This document shows positions 12,478 through 23,748 of a stretch of 64,000 bases of DNA, piece after piece. The stretch's first letter is position 1. Each line of letters opens with the position of its first letter. This DNA is from Dioscorea cayenensis subsp. rotundata. Its lineage: Eukaryota; Streptophyta; Magnoliopsida; Dioscoreales; Dioscoreaceae. The translations under genes were made by a program, and so were the position numbers. The notes beneath the pieces are model-generated. The model did no database searches. It saw nothing but the letters and a program-made list of their open reading frames with translations, and had not been told where the DNA came from. The stretch spans positions 26,907,016 through 26,971,015 of the forward strand of contig NC_052475.1 of the NCBI RefSeq assembly GCF_009730915.1. The letters run 5' to 3'.

Positions 12478-14203
12478 TAACTCATCTTTTATTTGTATGC
12501 AATTTGGAATATGAGTTTGGAATTGCAGGTGAACTTCTAAAAAAATATCAAATATACTTTAAATGTGTACATATTTGACATTAGATTAGGAAAAAAAAAT
12601 TATTATGACAATCTTTGAGTAAAGCTGTAAATTCTTGAGTATCAATTAAAGATCCGGAAAACCAAATAGATGCATGTTTGGAGATATATGGTTACCATAG
12701 CGGTAATGTCGACGTCCATACTTGTGATGCTTAACATATATATATATATATATATATTGGGTTGCTTTTTTGCTTTAGCATAGACTAGCCTCTTTTGCAT
12801 GGTTTACGCAGAGACACCAGCATGCAATATATATATATATATATATATAGTACACAACCAGCTAATAAAACATTTCATGAAGAAACTGAAGAATCAACTT
12901 ATTGAAAATGTCACATACAAGGTAGAATCATTTCAGAAGTTTGCAAGCAAATCTTATTCTCATTTCTTTTCAGAGATTGTGTTCTTGTGACTATATATGC
13001 TTTATTGATATGTTAATCTTTTCTTTTTTGTCATTTCACTTCATAAATTTATAGTATGATGAAGACACTTGAAAGGTATCAAAAGTGCAATTATGGGGCA
13101 CCAGAAACAAATATAGTCACAAGGGAGACTCAGGTACTATATATGTCTTTAATTATTTTTTTTTCCTTCTCAGTTTGTGAAGATAAGAATGCATGAATTA
13201 AAAAAAAAAACAATAATAATAAATCAATCTCTTGTTTCTTGCAACAGAGCAGTCAGCAGGAGTACTTGAAACTGAAAGCAAGAGTTGAAGCACTGCAAAG
13301 ATCACAAAGGTTAATTAATCAATAAATCAATCACAAAGTGTAATTATAAAATTACAATAATCATATGTATGGTTACTTGTTCATCTTTAATTTTTTTCTC
13401 CAATGCATTTGCAGGAACCTCCTTGGAGAAGACCTGGGGCCACTGAGCAGCAAAGAGCTTGAACAACTTGAACGCCAGCTTGATGTATCACTGAAACAAA
13501 TAAGATCCACCAGGGTATTAAAATAAGTTTAATCAAACTCAATCAACTGATCACTCCATTAATTTCATTAATCCCAGTGTTTGTTTCACCTGTGCATGCA
13601 TGCTGTCTGCAGACTCAGTTCATGCTTGATCAGCTTGCTGATCTTCAAAGAAGGGTAAATTTTCATTTGTGAATTAATCTTCATTATCTAAATACTTAAT
13701 CACTCAACATATATCTCACTATGTTTATTGCTGCAATGAAATAGGAACAAATGCTATGTGAGGCAAATAAAAGCCTGAAGAGAAGGGTAATTAATTAATG
13801 GCGTGTTTAAAAACTTAGAAACTAATTAATTAGGCATGAAGTGTCCTTATATTTGGTTGTGTTATTCCAGTTGGATGAAAGCAATCAGGCTAGCCATCAG
13901 CAGCAAGTTTGGGAAGCCAATGCTCAAGCAGTAGAATATGCAAGACAAGCTTCTCAAAATCAGGGTGATGGTTTCTTCCATCCTTTAGACTGTGAACCTA
14001 CTCTTCAAATTGGGTAATCTTTCTATTTAGATATATTTATATATGTGTATATATATGAAAGTATGGAAGTTTTTTTTGTTTTTCTTTGATGCTTGTGTTT
14101 AATTTCTTAGTTACTGTTTTTCAGGTATCATCCTGATCAAATAACAATTGCAGCAGCACCAGGGCCAAGTGTGAGTACTTACATGCCTGGATGGCTTGCT
14201 TAG
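9660..14203 (+). CDS. SEP3: SEPALLATA3-like MIKC MADS-box transcription factor
   Basis: Eight exons: 9660-9844, 13055-13133, 13248-13309, 13415-13514, 13613-13654, 13745-13786, 13871-14013 and 14125-14203. Lengths are 185, 79, 62, 100, 42, 42, 143 and 79 nt, the standard MIKC pattern, and total 243 residues. The MADS domain covers residues 1-60 ([19 protein letters not shown] at the start). The I and K regions contain [33 protein letters not shown] and [16 protein letters not shown]. The C-terminus has [14 protein letters not shown] and ends MPGWLA, the SEP motifs of the AGL9/SEP3 branch. SEP3 proteins are nuclear E-class floral factors that bind CArG boxes and bridge floral quartets. Intron 1 (3.2 kb) is long, as usual for this family, where it often holds control elements. 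An in-frame TTG at 9651 is ignored in favour of the ATG beginning MGRGRVE. Confidence 0.96.
12451..12477. repeat. (TG)n microsatellite in SEP3 intron 1
   Basis: About 13 uninterrupted TG units. (TA)n tracts follow near 12737 and 12828 in the same intron. Confidence 0.95.
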
Positions 14204-15190
14204 CTTGAGGATGCTGATCAATCTCTCTTAATTATTTCTCTACTCTTTGTTTGCCATCATCCTGAAACCTTTTCCTTTTCATCAATTTGCTACTTTTGTT
14301 TGTACAAGTGATCCAATTCCATTTCATGTCAATGACTGCATAATGTCTCTTCTATCTATCTTTGAAACGTATCATGGATTATAATTAGTATGTATAAGAC
14401 TCCATAGTGTTGGAGACGTTGTAGTAATGTTTTTCACTGGTTATGAAACTTTATCATGCTTGGTTTATGTCTGGCCTTGTCTTTGGTACTAGAGGGCTTG
14501 TATGGAATTGGTGTCTTCTTTCTATCCACAAAATAATGTTTATTTTAAACTTCAAAGTTTTGCATAGGTGAACAGAACAGAACAGAACAGAACAGAAGGA
14601 TAAGTTTGACACGTAACATGGATTAGCTTTAGAATAAGAAAGTACTAGTTTTCAAGTGTCATGCACGTCATAAATCACATACAGTGACTTTGTCTATATT
14701 TTATCATTCTTTATAATATAATTGATATCCTTAAAAAAAAATTCTCGTCAAAGCTTTTATCTTCATGACAAATTATCTAGAAAATTATAATTCTATTCAT
14801 ATACATGGTGGGCATAACGGATTCGAGTTCGGATTTTATATTTCTAGTCATCTCGGTTGGTTTTAGAATCAGGTTATTTTCTAGTTCTCTTTTATTATAG
14901 TTGACTTGACATATATGCTGTTATTTTTTTTATATTGTGAAAATGAGAGACACGTGTCAGACTGTGATAGGGAAGAACCATAAAATAACTTGGTTATAAG
15001 ACCAAGTAAAATAATTTCACTTGATATAAAAGTCATCTTATTTAGTCCTACAAATTAAATTATTCTTTGATTCTCCCCTATCACAATTTGATGCATTTTC
15101 TTTATCCCATAATATAAAAAATAATATATATATTAAACTATAATAAAAAAAAAACCAGAAAATAACATGATTCTGGAACTAATCAGAGAT
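14204..15190. other. SEP3 3' flank and intergenic DNA
   Basis: The probable SEP3 3' UTR runs to about 14550. A (AACAG)5 minisatellite (14571-14595) and AT-rich DNA follow. An imperfect inverted repeat, GTGATAGGGAAGAA near 14964 against TTCTCCCCTATCAC near 15071, encloses a CTTGGTTATAAGACCAAG palindrome. It resembles a small MITE of about 120 bp, but I found no target duplication. Confidence 0.45.
14571..14595. repeat. (AACAG)5 tandem repeat
   Basis: Five perfect pentanucleotide units, about 370 bp after the SEP3 stop. Confidence 0.95.
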
Positions 15191-15573
15191 GGGGGTAAAT
15201 TTTTTTAGTAAATCACTAAAACTTTGACTTATTTTCAGCTTTTGATCACTGAGACTTGATTTGTATCAATTTGATTACTTTCGATTTTAATTTCATTTCA
15301 CTTTGTAGTAAATCGAGAGATTTTCGACCTCCAAAATAAATGATATGACTCTTTTTCGATGATGTGGACACTCTAATAGACTTAATAATGTGTCAATGGG
15401 AGGACTAACTTATATTTTTAAACATCCATGTAATCAATTGGGGTTGAAATCGCGATTTATTCTAGGGATGAAATAAAATTACGATTGAGTGGACCAAATT
15501 GATCTAATCAAGATCGGTGATCAAAATGAAAATGAGTCAAAGTTTAGTGTCCTACTAAAAAATTTACCCAACC
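15191..15573. mobile_element. MITE with long terminal inverted repeats
   Basis: The left arm begins GGGGGTAAATTTTTTTAGTA. The right arm read on the minus strand begins GGTTGGGTAAATTTTTTAGT. The similarity continues through ACTTTGAC(T/C)(T/C)ATTTTCA and TTTTGATCAC for roughly 80-100 bp per arm. GAGAT directly abuts both ends (15186-15190 and 15574-15578) and is a possible 5-bp target duplication. There is no coding capacity. The superfamily is unclear: long arms suggest Mutator-like, but a 9-bp duplication is not visible. Confidence 0.75.
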
Positions 15574-16280
15574 GAGATGACTTCGTAACAAACAAGGGAC
15601 TAAATTTGCACCGTTAGCCGGATCTTGTTCCAAACCCGATCCATTAGTTCTAATCTGACCTCCAATAACTTAGGGGGTATTCTCGGTAATTCACACCAAC
15701 TACGGCAACCTTCCCCGTTTATCCACGAATTACGAGTTTCTATTTGGACGTCACCTTTTGTGCCATCACGCTACAATACATCACAACACAAACACCTATT
15801 TTGTACCAATCAATAGATCCCACGTGATCCGTTCGTCCATCATAATACCACGTGTACCTCATCCGTCTTCATATACTGAAAATGCTGTCCAACACCCGAT
15901 ACCTCTCCATCCCTTTACTTTTCCCTTACTCTTCTTTCTCCTCTCACTGATCCGACATCAGACGTGAACCGACAAACAGCATCCAAAGACTACAATGCAG
16001 TATAAAAGCTGGGCCCCATATTTACAACAAATAAAAATACTCCACGTCATCAATATGGACTCATTGCTGTTCAATCTCTCAGAGCTATGTATTTCCTCTT
16101 CCCTCCTATCATAACAAGCGAACAATGCCATCAATCCCAACCGTCTCTTCCACAGAGTAGAGAGAGAAGGGTTTCCACCGTTCCCGTTCTAACCCCACCG
16201 TTCTCCTTCCCAGAATACCCCCGCTCCGATAAAAACATCACCTTTTTTGATCTTATCTACACGTTTGGGAATCTAGGGTT
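15574..16280 (+). promoter_or_regulatory. Promoter region of the 16.3-kb membrane-protein gene
   Basis: CACGTG occurs at 15821-15826 and 15849-15854, and TATAAAA at 16001-16007, followed by GGGCCC. The TATA box is about 275 bp before the ATG at 16281. C-rich leader DNA with several CCGTT and CACCG words follows. Confidence 0.5.
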
Positions 16281-18916
16281 ATGGTTTCCGAAATGCGCGC
16301 CGGCGGCGAGGACCAGAAGGTCTTCTACGAGCTCTGCGCGCTTCTTTTCAGCGTCATTAAGTCTCCGCCCGGCGCCGTCTCGGTGTCTACGCCTGCGCCT
16401 CGGGCGGCCAGGGTTGGGGGCCCTAGGAGATCGCAGGTGACCCCGGCGGCGTTTGCGTCGCTGCTGCTTGGGGTTTCGCTTGCGTTGATGCTCTGCGGAT
16501 CTGTTACGTTTGTGATTGGTTTCATTTTGATGCCTTGGGTGCTTGGAATGCTGATGGTGTTCTACTTTGTTGGAATTGTTTCCAGCCTTTCGGGAATTGG
16601 GAGGGCGATCCTTTGCCCCTCGACGCCGACTCCTAAGGACGTGCAAGGTGCGTTAAATCGGATTTTTTTTTTTTACCCGTCATTTCAATCTAATTCGTAT
16701 TCTAATTGCGATCTGTTCTTTGAATTCATTTTCCTGCCATCATTTAGATCCAAAAATTGTTTTTTTTTTTAAATAAATTTACGTATTGAAAAATCTCATT
16801 TCTTTGGACAAAGAGGGTTATTTTCTGCTGTCCTTTTTGGAATCAGGTTCTCTTTTTAGTGGGTCCTTTGAGTAAGAAATGTTTGAAACTTCTGTTGATG
16901 AATTAATTGGGTGTGTATCAATAATTGAGGGTTGATCGAAATTCTGATAGCGATTCGTTATCGGTTGATTGTAGCCTGCAAAAAGTTGCTCAAATTATTG
17001 GAAGTGCTATTCTTTTCTTGTCCTTATGTTCCTTGTCATGTCTTTGAATTTTTTCTTATTTGATACTTTTAACATTGTTTTGTGCTGTCTTTCCGAAGAT
17101 ATGTTTTCTGATCCTAATTTTGTTTGGATTTCCATAACTAAATTGATGCTAAATATTGCGTATGTTAAGCTATTTGTACAGCCTGGAGTAGTTTTGAATT
17201 GTGTGAAAGTTATTTAGCATTAAATTGAAGAAGGTTTTGTTTTCTCATTTGAAGGTTGACCATGATTACAAAGTACATGATAGACAAAAATGGCTGCTTA
17301 CAATTTTGGATGATGCCAAATTAGATTTCAGAATGTGACAACATATATCTAGCGATATTATCTACATTTATGCTTTGAACATTTTGTTTATTTATACTTT
17401 ATTAAAATGAATGCTGATGAGATTGCATTGATTTAAAACTATTGATTGAGTAAAATAAAATTTGTAAGGTGCACTAGAATTTTTCTATTATGAAACACAC
17501 TATATTGTGATCCCAGAGGATTTCTTCTCTTATTGGTGTGAGATTCTCTCTTATGCTTTGTGAACGGTTATTATGGTCTTATTAGATTAAATTTTAACTG
17601 ATTGTCATTTGTGAAAAAAGAGATTCAACCTAATAGTTTTAATTGGTTGTCCAGACAAGAGAAGGGCCATGATAAGGTAAAAGAACTTGGTTTGTCTTGT
17701 TTGAAGCCAATTGCTAAACATGCAAAGACTTATTCTGAAGAGCATAGGACCTTAAAGTTCATGATAAATGAAAGCAAGCCCAGTTGTGATCTTGATGGAG
17801 GATTCTCTGATGCCCTCTGTATCCTTTTGATAACTTGTGGGCCTTAAGTGTACTTGGTTTGAGTGTATAGCTTCTTTAGTTATACTTCACTTCAGCTTAG
17901 ACAATTGTAGTATCTGATTGGAACATGTACAAAAATATAAACATGGTTTATATTCAAGAAAAAAAAATGAAGAGTAACTTGTATGTTTTGGCTCTTAAGC
18001 TAGAATAGTTTTTTCTTAGGTAGGCCTTTGTTTTGTGATGCTCGTAGAGGTGGTTGAGAATTGTGAATTTTTACATTAGTGAAGTGTCTAGATGCAAGTG
18101 ACTGCATAAGAACACGGAATCAACGAACCATTGTCATCGTTATTTAAATGATGAATTTAAGCATTGAGTTTGGATATTTGCGTTGGAATTCAAGTTTGCA
18201 GAGCAACTTGCAGCTTTGATTATTTTCCTTTATGAATGGTCCTTATTTGTGGGGTTCTTCCATTTTAGATGGTTCACTACTTGTATTGAGTAGGTCTTAT
18301 GTGTTCTCGTCAGAACGCAGAATCATCAAGCCATTTTTATCATCTGTCTAAATAGTTAAAGCTTGTAATTGGTTTTGAGTATTTGTTTTGGAATTCAATT
18401 TTGAAGAGTAGCTTGCACCTTTGATCATTTTATTTTAGAAGATACCCTTCTACTAGTGTTTTTGGTCTTTTCAGTCTTTCTGCATTTCCTTTTAATGTCT
18501 TCAATTTACTGTTACCCATTTATAATGCATTGTCTAGGCCTCGTGTGGTTTTGTGCTTGAAACAATACTAGCTATTGTGATTATAAGTCAGGTAAACAAA
18601 GTTTGAAACACCATCACAGGAACTAGAAGTGAATGCAATATGCATGCTTGGTATTTGATAAAAGAGAAAGGGTGTTCATCATGCCTTAAAACATCAATCC
18701 ATCTGGCATTCGAATTGATGCTTGATGAGGCAAGGAATTGATAACCAAATGATGCCATTTCGCTGTAGCAAGATAAATCTGAGCAAAAACTTGTTTTCTC
18801 CTTCATTCTCGTTTTTAGTGCTTATCATACCAACTTTGATGAATCATAGCATTGGTTTTTAATTTTCGAATGGTGCAGCAGGGCAGCCGCTCTTCTCCAA
18901 ACTTCCCATATTTTAG
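16281..18916 (+). CDS. Small plant transmembrane protein, family not named
   Basis: Exon 1 (16281-16647) encodes 122 residues plus one base and ends at a CAAG|GTGCGT donor. It starts MVSEMRAGGEDQKVFYELCA, has a Ser/Pro/Ala-rich linker and then two hydrophobic segments (about residues 55-80 and 83-104, including LLLGVSLALMLCGSVTF and GMLMVFYFVGIVSSL). GC drops sharply after the exon. The most likely terminal exon is 18879-18916. There an acceptor (GTGCAG) restores the frame and adds AGQPLFSKLPIF before TAG, for about 135 residues. An alternative acceptor three bases later removes one Ala. The first exon is secure. The 2.2-kb intron and the short last exon are inferred from splice signals and frame only. 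It is probably an endomembrane or plasma-membrane protein of unknown function. Confidence 0.7.
18109..18440. repeat. Diverged direct duplication in the intron
   Basis: Two units of about 130 bp (18109-18237 and 18312-18440, offset about 203 bp) share AGAAC(A/G)C(A/G)GAATCA, TTGGAATTCAA and GCTTTGAT(T/C)ATTTT in the same order. Many substitutions show it is old. Confidence 0.7.
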
Positions 18917-19281
18917 CAGATGAAAAGCAAAACAAGAGCTAGTTGAAGCAGAGTACCCTCTCTGTAAGTCGTCAGTCATCCTCAATGGATAAATCATCAG
19001 TTGGGTTAATGGTTGTCAGATATTAATATAAAAGCTCAGCGTTTAGCAAGATATGCCCCTGCTGCTCTCCCAAGTCACACTGCTCATCCATTCCTGATCC
19101 AGTGATCTATCTCTTCATTTCTCTTCTTCTCCTTCTCCTTCTCCTTCTTCTTCTTCTTGAGCCTCCTCAGTAGTGATATGATCACATGATGATATACTTT
19201 TAATCTTCTTTCTCTTTCACATGTATAATAAACTTCTCTGTTTAAGCACCTCCACTCTCAAAATACAATGTTAATTAGCAC

Positions 19282-19316
<35 letters not shown>

Positions 19317-19533
19317 TTTTTAGGTTTATATTCATTCAAATCACTTCAAACTGGAATAATGCACACCATAAATAAAACAACAGATCAACATCCCAAGATC
19401 AAACTTCTTCATCATCATCACATATAACATCAAAAAACAACTAATAACCCATGAGAAGATATATATATAAATAAGTAAAAGAGCATCATAAAAAGATAGG
19501 TTTTTTTTTTTGGAAAAGGGGGGGTTTTCATGT
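18917..19533. other. Intergenic, with (TTA)n microsatellite
   Basis: This holds the 3' flank of the membrane-protein gene, a CTTCTC-rich tract near 19130, and a (TTA)n/(ATT)n repeat at about 19283-19317. The facing 3' UTR of the first DUF3339 gene starts at about 19320. No other gene was seen. Confidence 0.5.
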
Positions 19534-19743
19534 TTAGCCAGTATAGATATGGACTCCAATGGCGATGAGGAAGATGGTGATCAGACCGAAGTAGATGATG
19601 GTGTGGACCAGTATGGAGATCCCACTCGTCTGGAAGTTGCCGAACTCCACCAACCTCCCATTCCCCGGCAGCTGGAACAGCAATCCCGGCGTCAGCAACA
19701 CGAACAGCACCACCGCTATCACCACCGGCCCCCAATCCGCCAT
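19534..19743 (-). CDS. DUF3339 small membrane protein (copy A)
   Basis: A single-exon, 69-residue protein starting MADWGPVVIAVVLFVLLTPG. The two hydrophobic helices (residues 5-22 and about 45-64) are joined by a polar linker with FQLPGNGRLVEFGNFQTSG. It ends GVHIYTG. This is the canonical DUF3339 form, a plant family of two-helix peptides with no established biochemical role. It is the first of four copies within 4.1 kb. Two CACGTGG boxes lie 0.42-0.45 kb upstream. Confidence 0.9.
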   Translation of the reverse strand: MADWGPVVIAVVLFVLLTPGLLFQLPGNGRLVEFGNFQTSGISILVHTIIYFGLITIFLIAIGVHIYTG

Positions 19744-21240
19744 TGCTTCTCAGAGAGATCAGAGATGGATCAATGAATGACAACTGAGAGAGAGAGAGAG
19801 AGAACCCTAGGGCAAGCCAAGAAGCGATTTTGTTTCTTTTCTTTTTTTCAAATTGGTTTATTCATTTCTGGGGTGTTTCTTTTGCATATATGTAACCCCC
19901 TTCTTCTAATTTTGAAATTACTTTTATATCCTTGCATTAAATTCTGTTCTTCCCTGTGTATATAATATATATATATATATATTTTTCATGTGTCTGTCTT
20001 TTAACATTTAAATAATTTTCTGAGTTATTAAAATATTAATTTTGTTAAGGAAGTTTGTAGAAGGATGTTTATGTAATTTTAGAATTGGAATAAGGGTATA
20101 AATGTAAAAAGAGCCGATATTTTTTTAAAATCGGTTGGAGTATTGACACGGTGAGGTCGGTGACACGTGGCATGATGGATAAGACGGACGGCACGTGGCG
20201 ACACTTATGTATTGCCTTGTATAGATAGATATGTCTTTCTATGGTGGGGTCAACCATGGAGTCATTTGAGTCTTTCCTGATTTAATTATTGCTTTAAATT
20301 ATTGTACGTTGATAAATGTAGTTCTAAGATTGGAAATGAAATGATAATTTGGTGGGAAAGGAGTATTGACTATGTCATTGGTTAGTTGAGTTTTTTTTTT
20401 TTAATAATAAATTTTATCTTTTAAATTTGTTTGTTTTTAAGATGAGTTTGCTATCAACTTAACATCTGTTGTTCTTTTAGTTTTGGTTAAATTAATTATT
20501 TATAATATATATATATGTATATATTAAATAAGTGATGGGATCAGAAGAAGCTAAAGAGTTTAAGACAAGCATGTTATGAATTGTGGTTGACACCTAAAAC
20601 CAATCTATATATTTCTTTTATCTTGAATTTATAACTGGGTATGATTTGAGATCTTACTTTTTTAAAAACAATGTAACAAATTCATAATTACTATAAAGAT
20701 AGTAGTATTTAAGAGAGTACAGTTAGTGAATATATATATAAACACTACCACATGCATGCATGTGTATACAAATACAAATAGTCCAGAGTTCATGATCAAT
20801 CACTCGCTCATCTGTTCCTTAATTAATTTAAAATTTTAAATATTATATAATTACAAATATTTAGTGAAAAGAAACTAATCAAAGAATCTATCAAGGCCCA
20901 CAATCTTTGTCAATACTACACACACACACATAAAGCTTATACCACCTTCCATAAAATCAAATTCTTTCAAAAAGCTCACACCATATATATATATATATAT
21001 ATATATATCACCTCCTTCTCTTTAATATTGGACAAGAAAAGAAGCTTTAAAGGATAATGACTATTTGTTCCCACTACTTCAAAAGCAAAGTAGTAATTAA
21101 CTTTCTCCATTACATGCACTCTTCTTTCCTTAACTTTTTCTTTTTCTTTTTCTTTTTTTGGTTTTGATACATGATCTAAAGCATTGCTATCTATTAACTA
21201 TCTTCTTTGCAAACCCATATCAATTAGATAAATTGAAAGA
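19744..21240. other. Bidirectional intergenic region between DUF3339 copies A and B
   Basis: Copies A and B are divergent, so both promoters lie here. It contains G-boxes at 20164-20197, (AT)n at about 20984-21008, and a CTTTTT-rich leader before copy B. No other gene was seen. Confidence 0.5.
20164..20197. promoter_or_regulatory. Paired G-boxes (CACGTGGC)
   Basis: CACGTGGC occurs twice, with cores at 20164-20169 and 20192-20197, 28 bp apart. They are upstream of DUF3339 copy A. Paired CACGTGGC elements are typical of ABA- or light-responsive plant promoters; that role is inferred here. Confidence 0.55.
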
Positions 21241-21453
21241 ATGTCACAGGACTGGGGACCGGTGATCATCGCAGTGGTTCTCTTCATCTTGTTATCTCCG
21301 GGGCTCTTATTTCAGCTTCCGGCGAGGTCTAGGGTTGTAGAGTTTGGGAATATGAACACAAGTGGGTTATCCATTCTTGTTCATAGTATTATCTTCTTTG
21401 CTATTCTCACCATTCTTGTCATTGCTGTTGGAGTGCATATTCATACAGGATGA
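21241..21453 (+). CDS. DUF3339 small membrane protein (copy B)
   Basis: A single-exon, 70-residue protein starting MSQDWGPVIIAVVLFILLSP. It has FQLPARSRVVEFGNMNTSG between the two helices and ends GVHIHTG. It differs from copy A by an extra Gln after MS, which shifts the DWGP motif by one. The other three copies are on the opposite strand, so at least one duplication was inverted. Confidence 0.9.
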   Translation: MSQDWGPVIIAVVLFILLSPGLLFQLPARSRVVEFGNMNTSGLSILVHSIIFFAILTILVIAVGVHIHTG

Positions 21454-21833
21454 TATATATATATATAAATATATATCATTCATGCACTTTGTAGTTTGTT
21501 TTCATGCATGCATGCAAGCACTTACGTATACGTATGTTTAAAGTTCCTGTGTTTCTTCAACTAATTAACGTATGATATATATATACTTTCCTATCTTTTT
21601 ATGTATGTTTGATTTCCATGCATGAATAGTTCATGTTCTTTTGCTTCTTTAATCAATTGTCGGTGGAGTGATTCTTGTTTTCTTAATTTCTATTTTTGAA
21701 GTGATGAGTTATTAATTTATCAATGTCTTTATCGTGTTCTTGTGTTAATTTCTTTAATCAAGTTTGGTAGAGTAATTCTTGTTTTCCTTAGTTTTTATTT
21801 GTAAAGATGATCAATTTAATTTATTGCTTATTA

Positions 21834-21864
<31 letters not shown>

Positions 21865-22827
21865 ACTTAAATGGCAACTTAATTAAGGGTTATGTTTTAT
21901 CAAAGAATATGCCTACTCTGGCTTGAAGTTTAGTTGGTAATAAAAGCATTTTGGAGACATATCACGTCATACAGCTAATGGCTAATTAAAGTGGAGAGTG
22001 ATGCCTCAAGATTATGACTTTAATTAATGGAAGCTAGGTAATTAAAGGGTTCTTATCTACTGAAAAAAAGTTTTATTAAGCTTTAATTTATATTAATTAG
22101 TCTAATTATGTATGATTAACAACTGATATAATTAATTAATACCATCTTGATGCTTGCTTCCAAAGTTCATAAATAATACTCAAATTAAGATCAGCTTGGT
22201 ATCTTTCTTAATTTATTCTTCATCTTTGTCTTCTTTTTCATGAATAGTATTATTGATATCAGTGTAGTACTATATAATAGTATTAATTTTTCAATATCTT
22301 GTTTATTTAGAGTTCAGTGACAATTAACAAAATGAATTAAAAAATCAAGGCATATCTTAATATATAAAACACACATATATGCCTAAGATAAAAAAAGAAG
22401 AAAGAAACAAGGTCTACATGACGCACTAAATATGAGAGTTGATCCCACGGACCAGGTTCTCTGACAAAATGTAATTTATTCTCACCCATTGGATTTTCTC
22501 AATTTAATAGCTTTTAAAACAAAATGTAGCAATTTTTTAATGCAATTACTAATCTATTCTTATATTATATAATAAATAAAAAATAAAATTTATAAATCTA
22601 TGGTTAAAAATGACCCACATCGTAGTTTCATAATTATTACCACGGAATCTCGCGAGTTCACTAAATTATTTTTCCACTAAAAATAAGCAGCACATTTATA
22701 ACACTTATAACAAACAAGCTAATTAAGTCATGAATTAATATATATTCCAATATATATAAACACATAGTGTGAAAAAGAGAAAAAAGATAATTAAAGTTAA
22801 ATTAATAATACTTTAAATATGATATAG
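21454..22827. other. Intergenic between DUF3339 copies B and C
   Basis: AT-rich DNA with a (CA)n microsatellite (21834-21860) and CATGCATG words near 21500. It holds the 3' ends of two convergent genes. No further gene was seen. Confidence 0.5.
21834..21860. repeat. (AC)n microsatellite
   Basis: An uninterrupted run of about 13 AC units, just downstream of DUF3339 copy B. Confidence 0.95.
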
Positions 22828-23055
22828 TTAATTACAATTAGGAGCACAACCGGCATAGATGTGAAGATGTAAAGCTAGGATGAAGATAGAGATGATAACA
22901 AAGAAGATGAATGCATGAACAGCAATGGCTTTACGATTGGTTCTAAATGTACCGAACTCTATTATCCGATCATTACCTGGCAACTCGAAGAACAACCCCG
23001 GCGATAACAAAGCAAAGAATACCACTGCAACCACCACCGGAGCCCAATCAACCAT
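22828..23055 (-). CDS. DUF3339 small membrane protein (divergent copy C)
   Basis: A 75-residue single-exon protein starting MVDWAPVVVAVVFFALLSPG. The linker FELPGNDRIIEFGTFRTNR lacks the usual TSG, and a C-terminal tail GCAPNCN extends past the normal end and adds two cysteines. It is the most divergent of the four copies. A TATATA at about 23163-23168 on the minus strand lies roughly 110 bp upstream of the ATG and may be its core promoter. The frame is intact, so it is probably expressed. Confidence 0.88.
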   Translation of the reverse strand: MVDWAPVVVAVVFFALLSPGLFFELPGNDRIIEFGTFRTNRKAIAVHAFIFFVIISIFILALHLHIYAGCAPNCN

Positions 23056-23458
23056 TGACGATGCTAGCTTAATTAGACTTATAAATGATTAAAAAGATGC
23101 AACTAGAGGAGAGAAAACTAAGCTAATTGGTTCTTATTAATAGTATAACAAATGAATAGCATATATAGAATGTGTGGTGCATGTGAGCTAGAGAGCCTTT
23201 CTTTGTCTTATTTATTATAAATAATTAATAAAATGGTCCAATATTGCATATATACACCCATATACATATAACAAACAACTAATTATTCTCCTTAATTGCT
23301 TTAGTGATACTTTATTCATTAATAAATTCCAAATGGAAATATATACAAATTAGTAACAATGAACAACCATGCAATTAATTACTTGAAAACTAAAGAACAA
23401 ATAACAGTGAGACTAATTAGTTCATGAGCAGATAAGCAAAAACCAGATACTTATAAAA
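23056..23458. other. Intergenic between DUF3339 copies C and D
   Basis: A 400-bp promoter and 3' UTR spacer between two genes on the same strand. AT-rich, nothing else recognised. Confidence 0.5.
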
Positions 23459-23659
23459 CTAAGTGCCAATGTACAAGTGGACACCAACTGCAAGAAGAAA
23501 GATGACAATGAGAGCAAAGAAGATGACTGCATGGACCAGTATGGAGATGCCACTGGTCTGAAAGTTCCCAAACTCCATCACTTTACTTTTCCCTGACAAT
23601 TGAAACATAAGTCCTGGAGATAAGAGGATGAACAGCACAGCTGGCCCCCAATCAGACAT
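23459..23659 (-). CDS. DUF3339 small membrane protein with shortened first helix (copy D)
   Basis: A 66-residue single-exon protein starting MSDWGPAVLFILLSPGLMFQ. Against copies A-C, the hydrophobic stretch between DWGP and LSPG is four residues shorter: the V-I-I-A-V-V-type part is reduced to A-V. The linker (SGKSKVMEFGNFQTSG) and second helix are normal, and the end is GVHLYIGT. A minus-strand TATATAAATA at 23739-23748, 80-90 bp upstream, marks a likely promoter. The short first helix may not span a membrane as the family norm does. Confidence 0.85.
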   Translation of the reverse strand: MSDWGPAVLFILLSPGLMFQLSGKSKVMEFGNFQTSGISILVHAVIFFALIVIFLLAVGVHLYIGT

Positions 23660-23738
23660 TTTTGTCTTCTCTGTACAGTATCACTCTCTTAATTATCACT
23701 AATTCTAAGTTAATTTCAATGGTTATTGTGTGTATTAC

Positions 23739-23748
23739 TATTTATATA
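23739..23748 (-). promoter_or_regulatory. TATA box of DUF3339 copy D
   Basis: TATATAAATA on the minus strand, 80-90 bp before the ATG at 23659. Confidence 0.65.
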
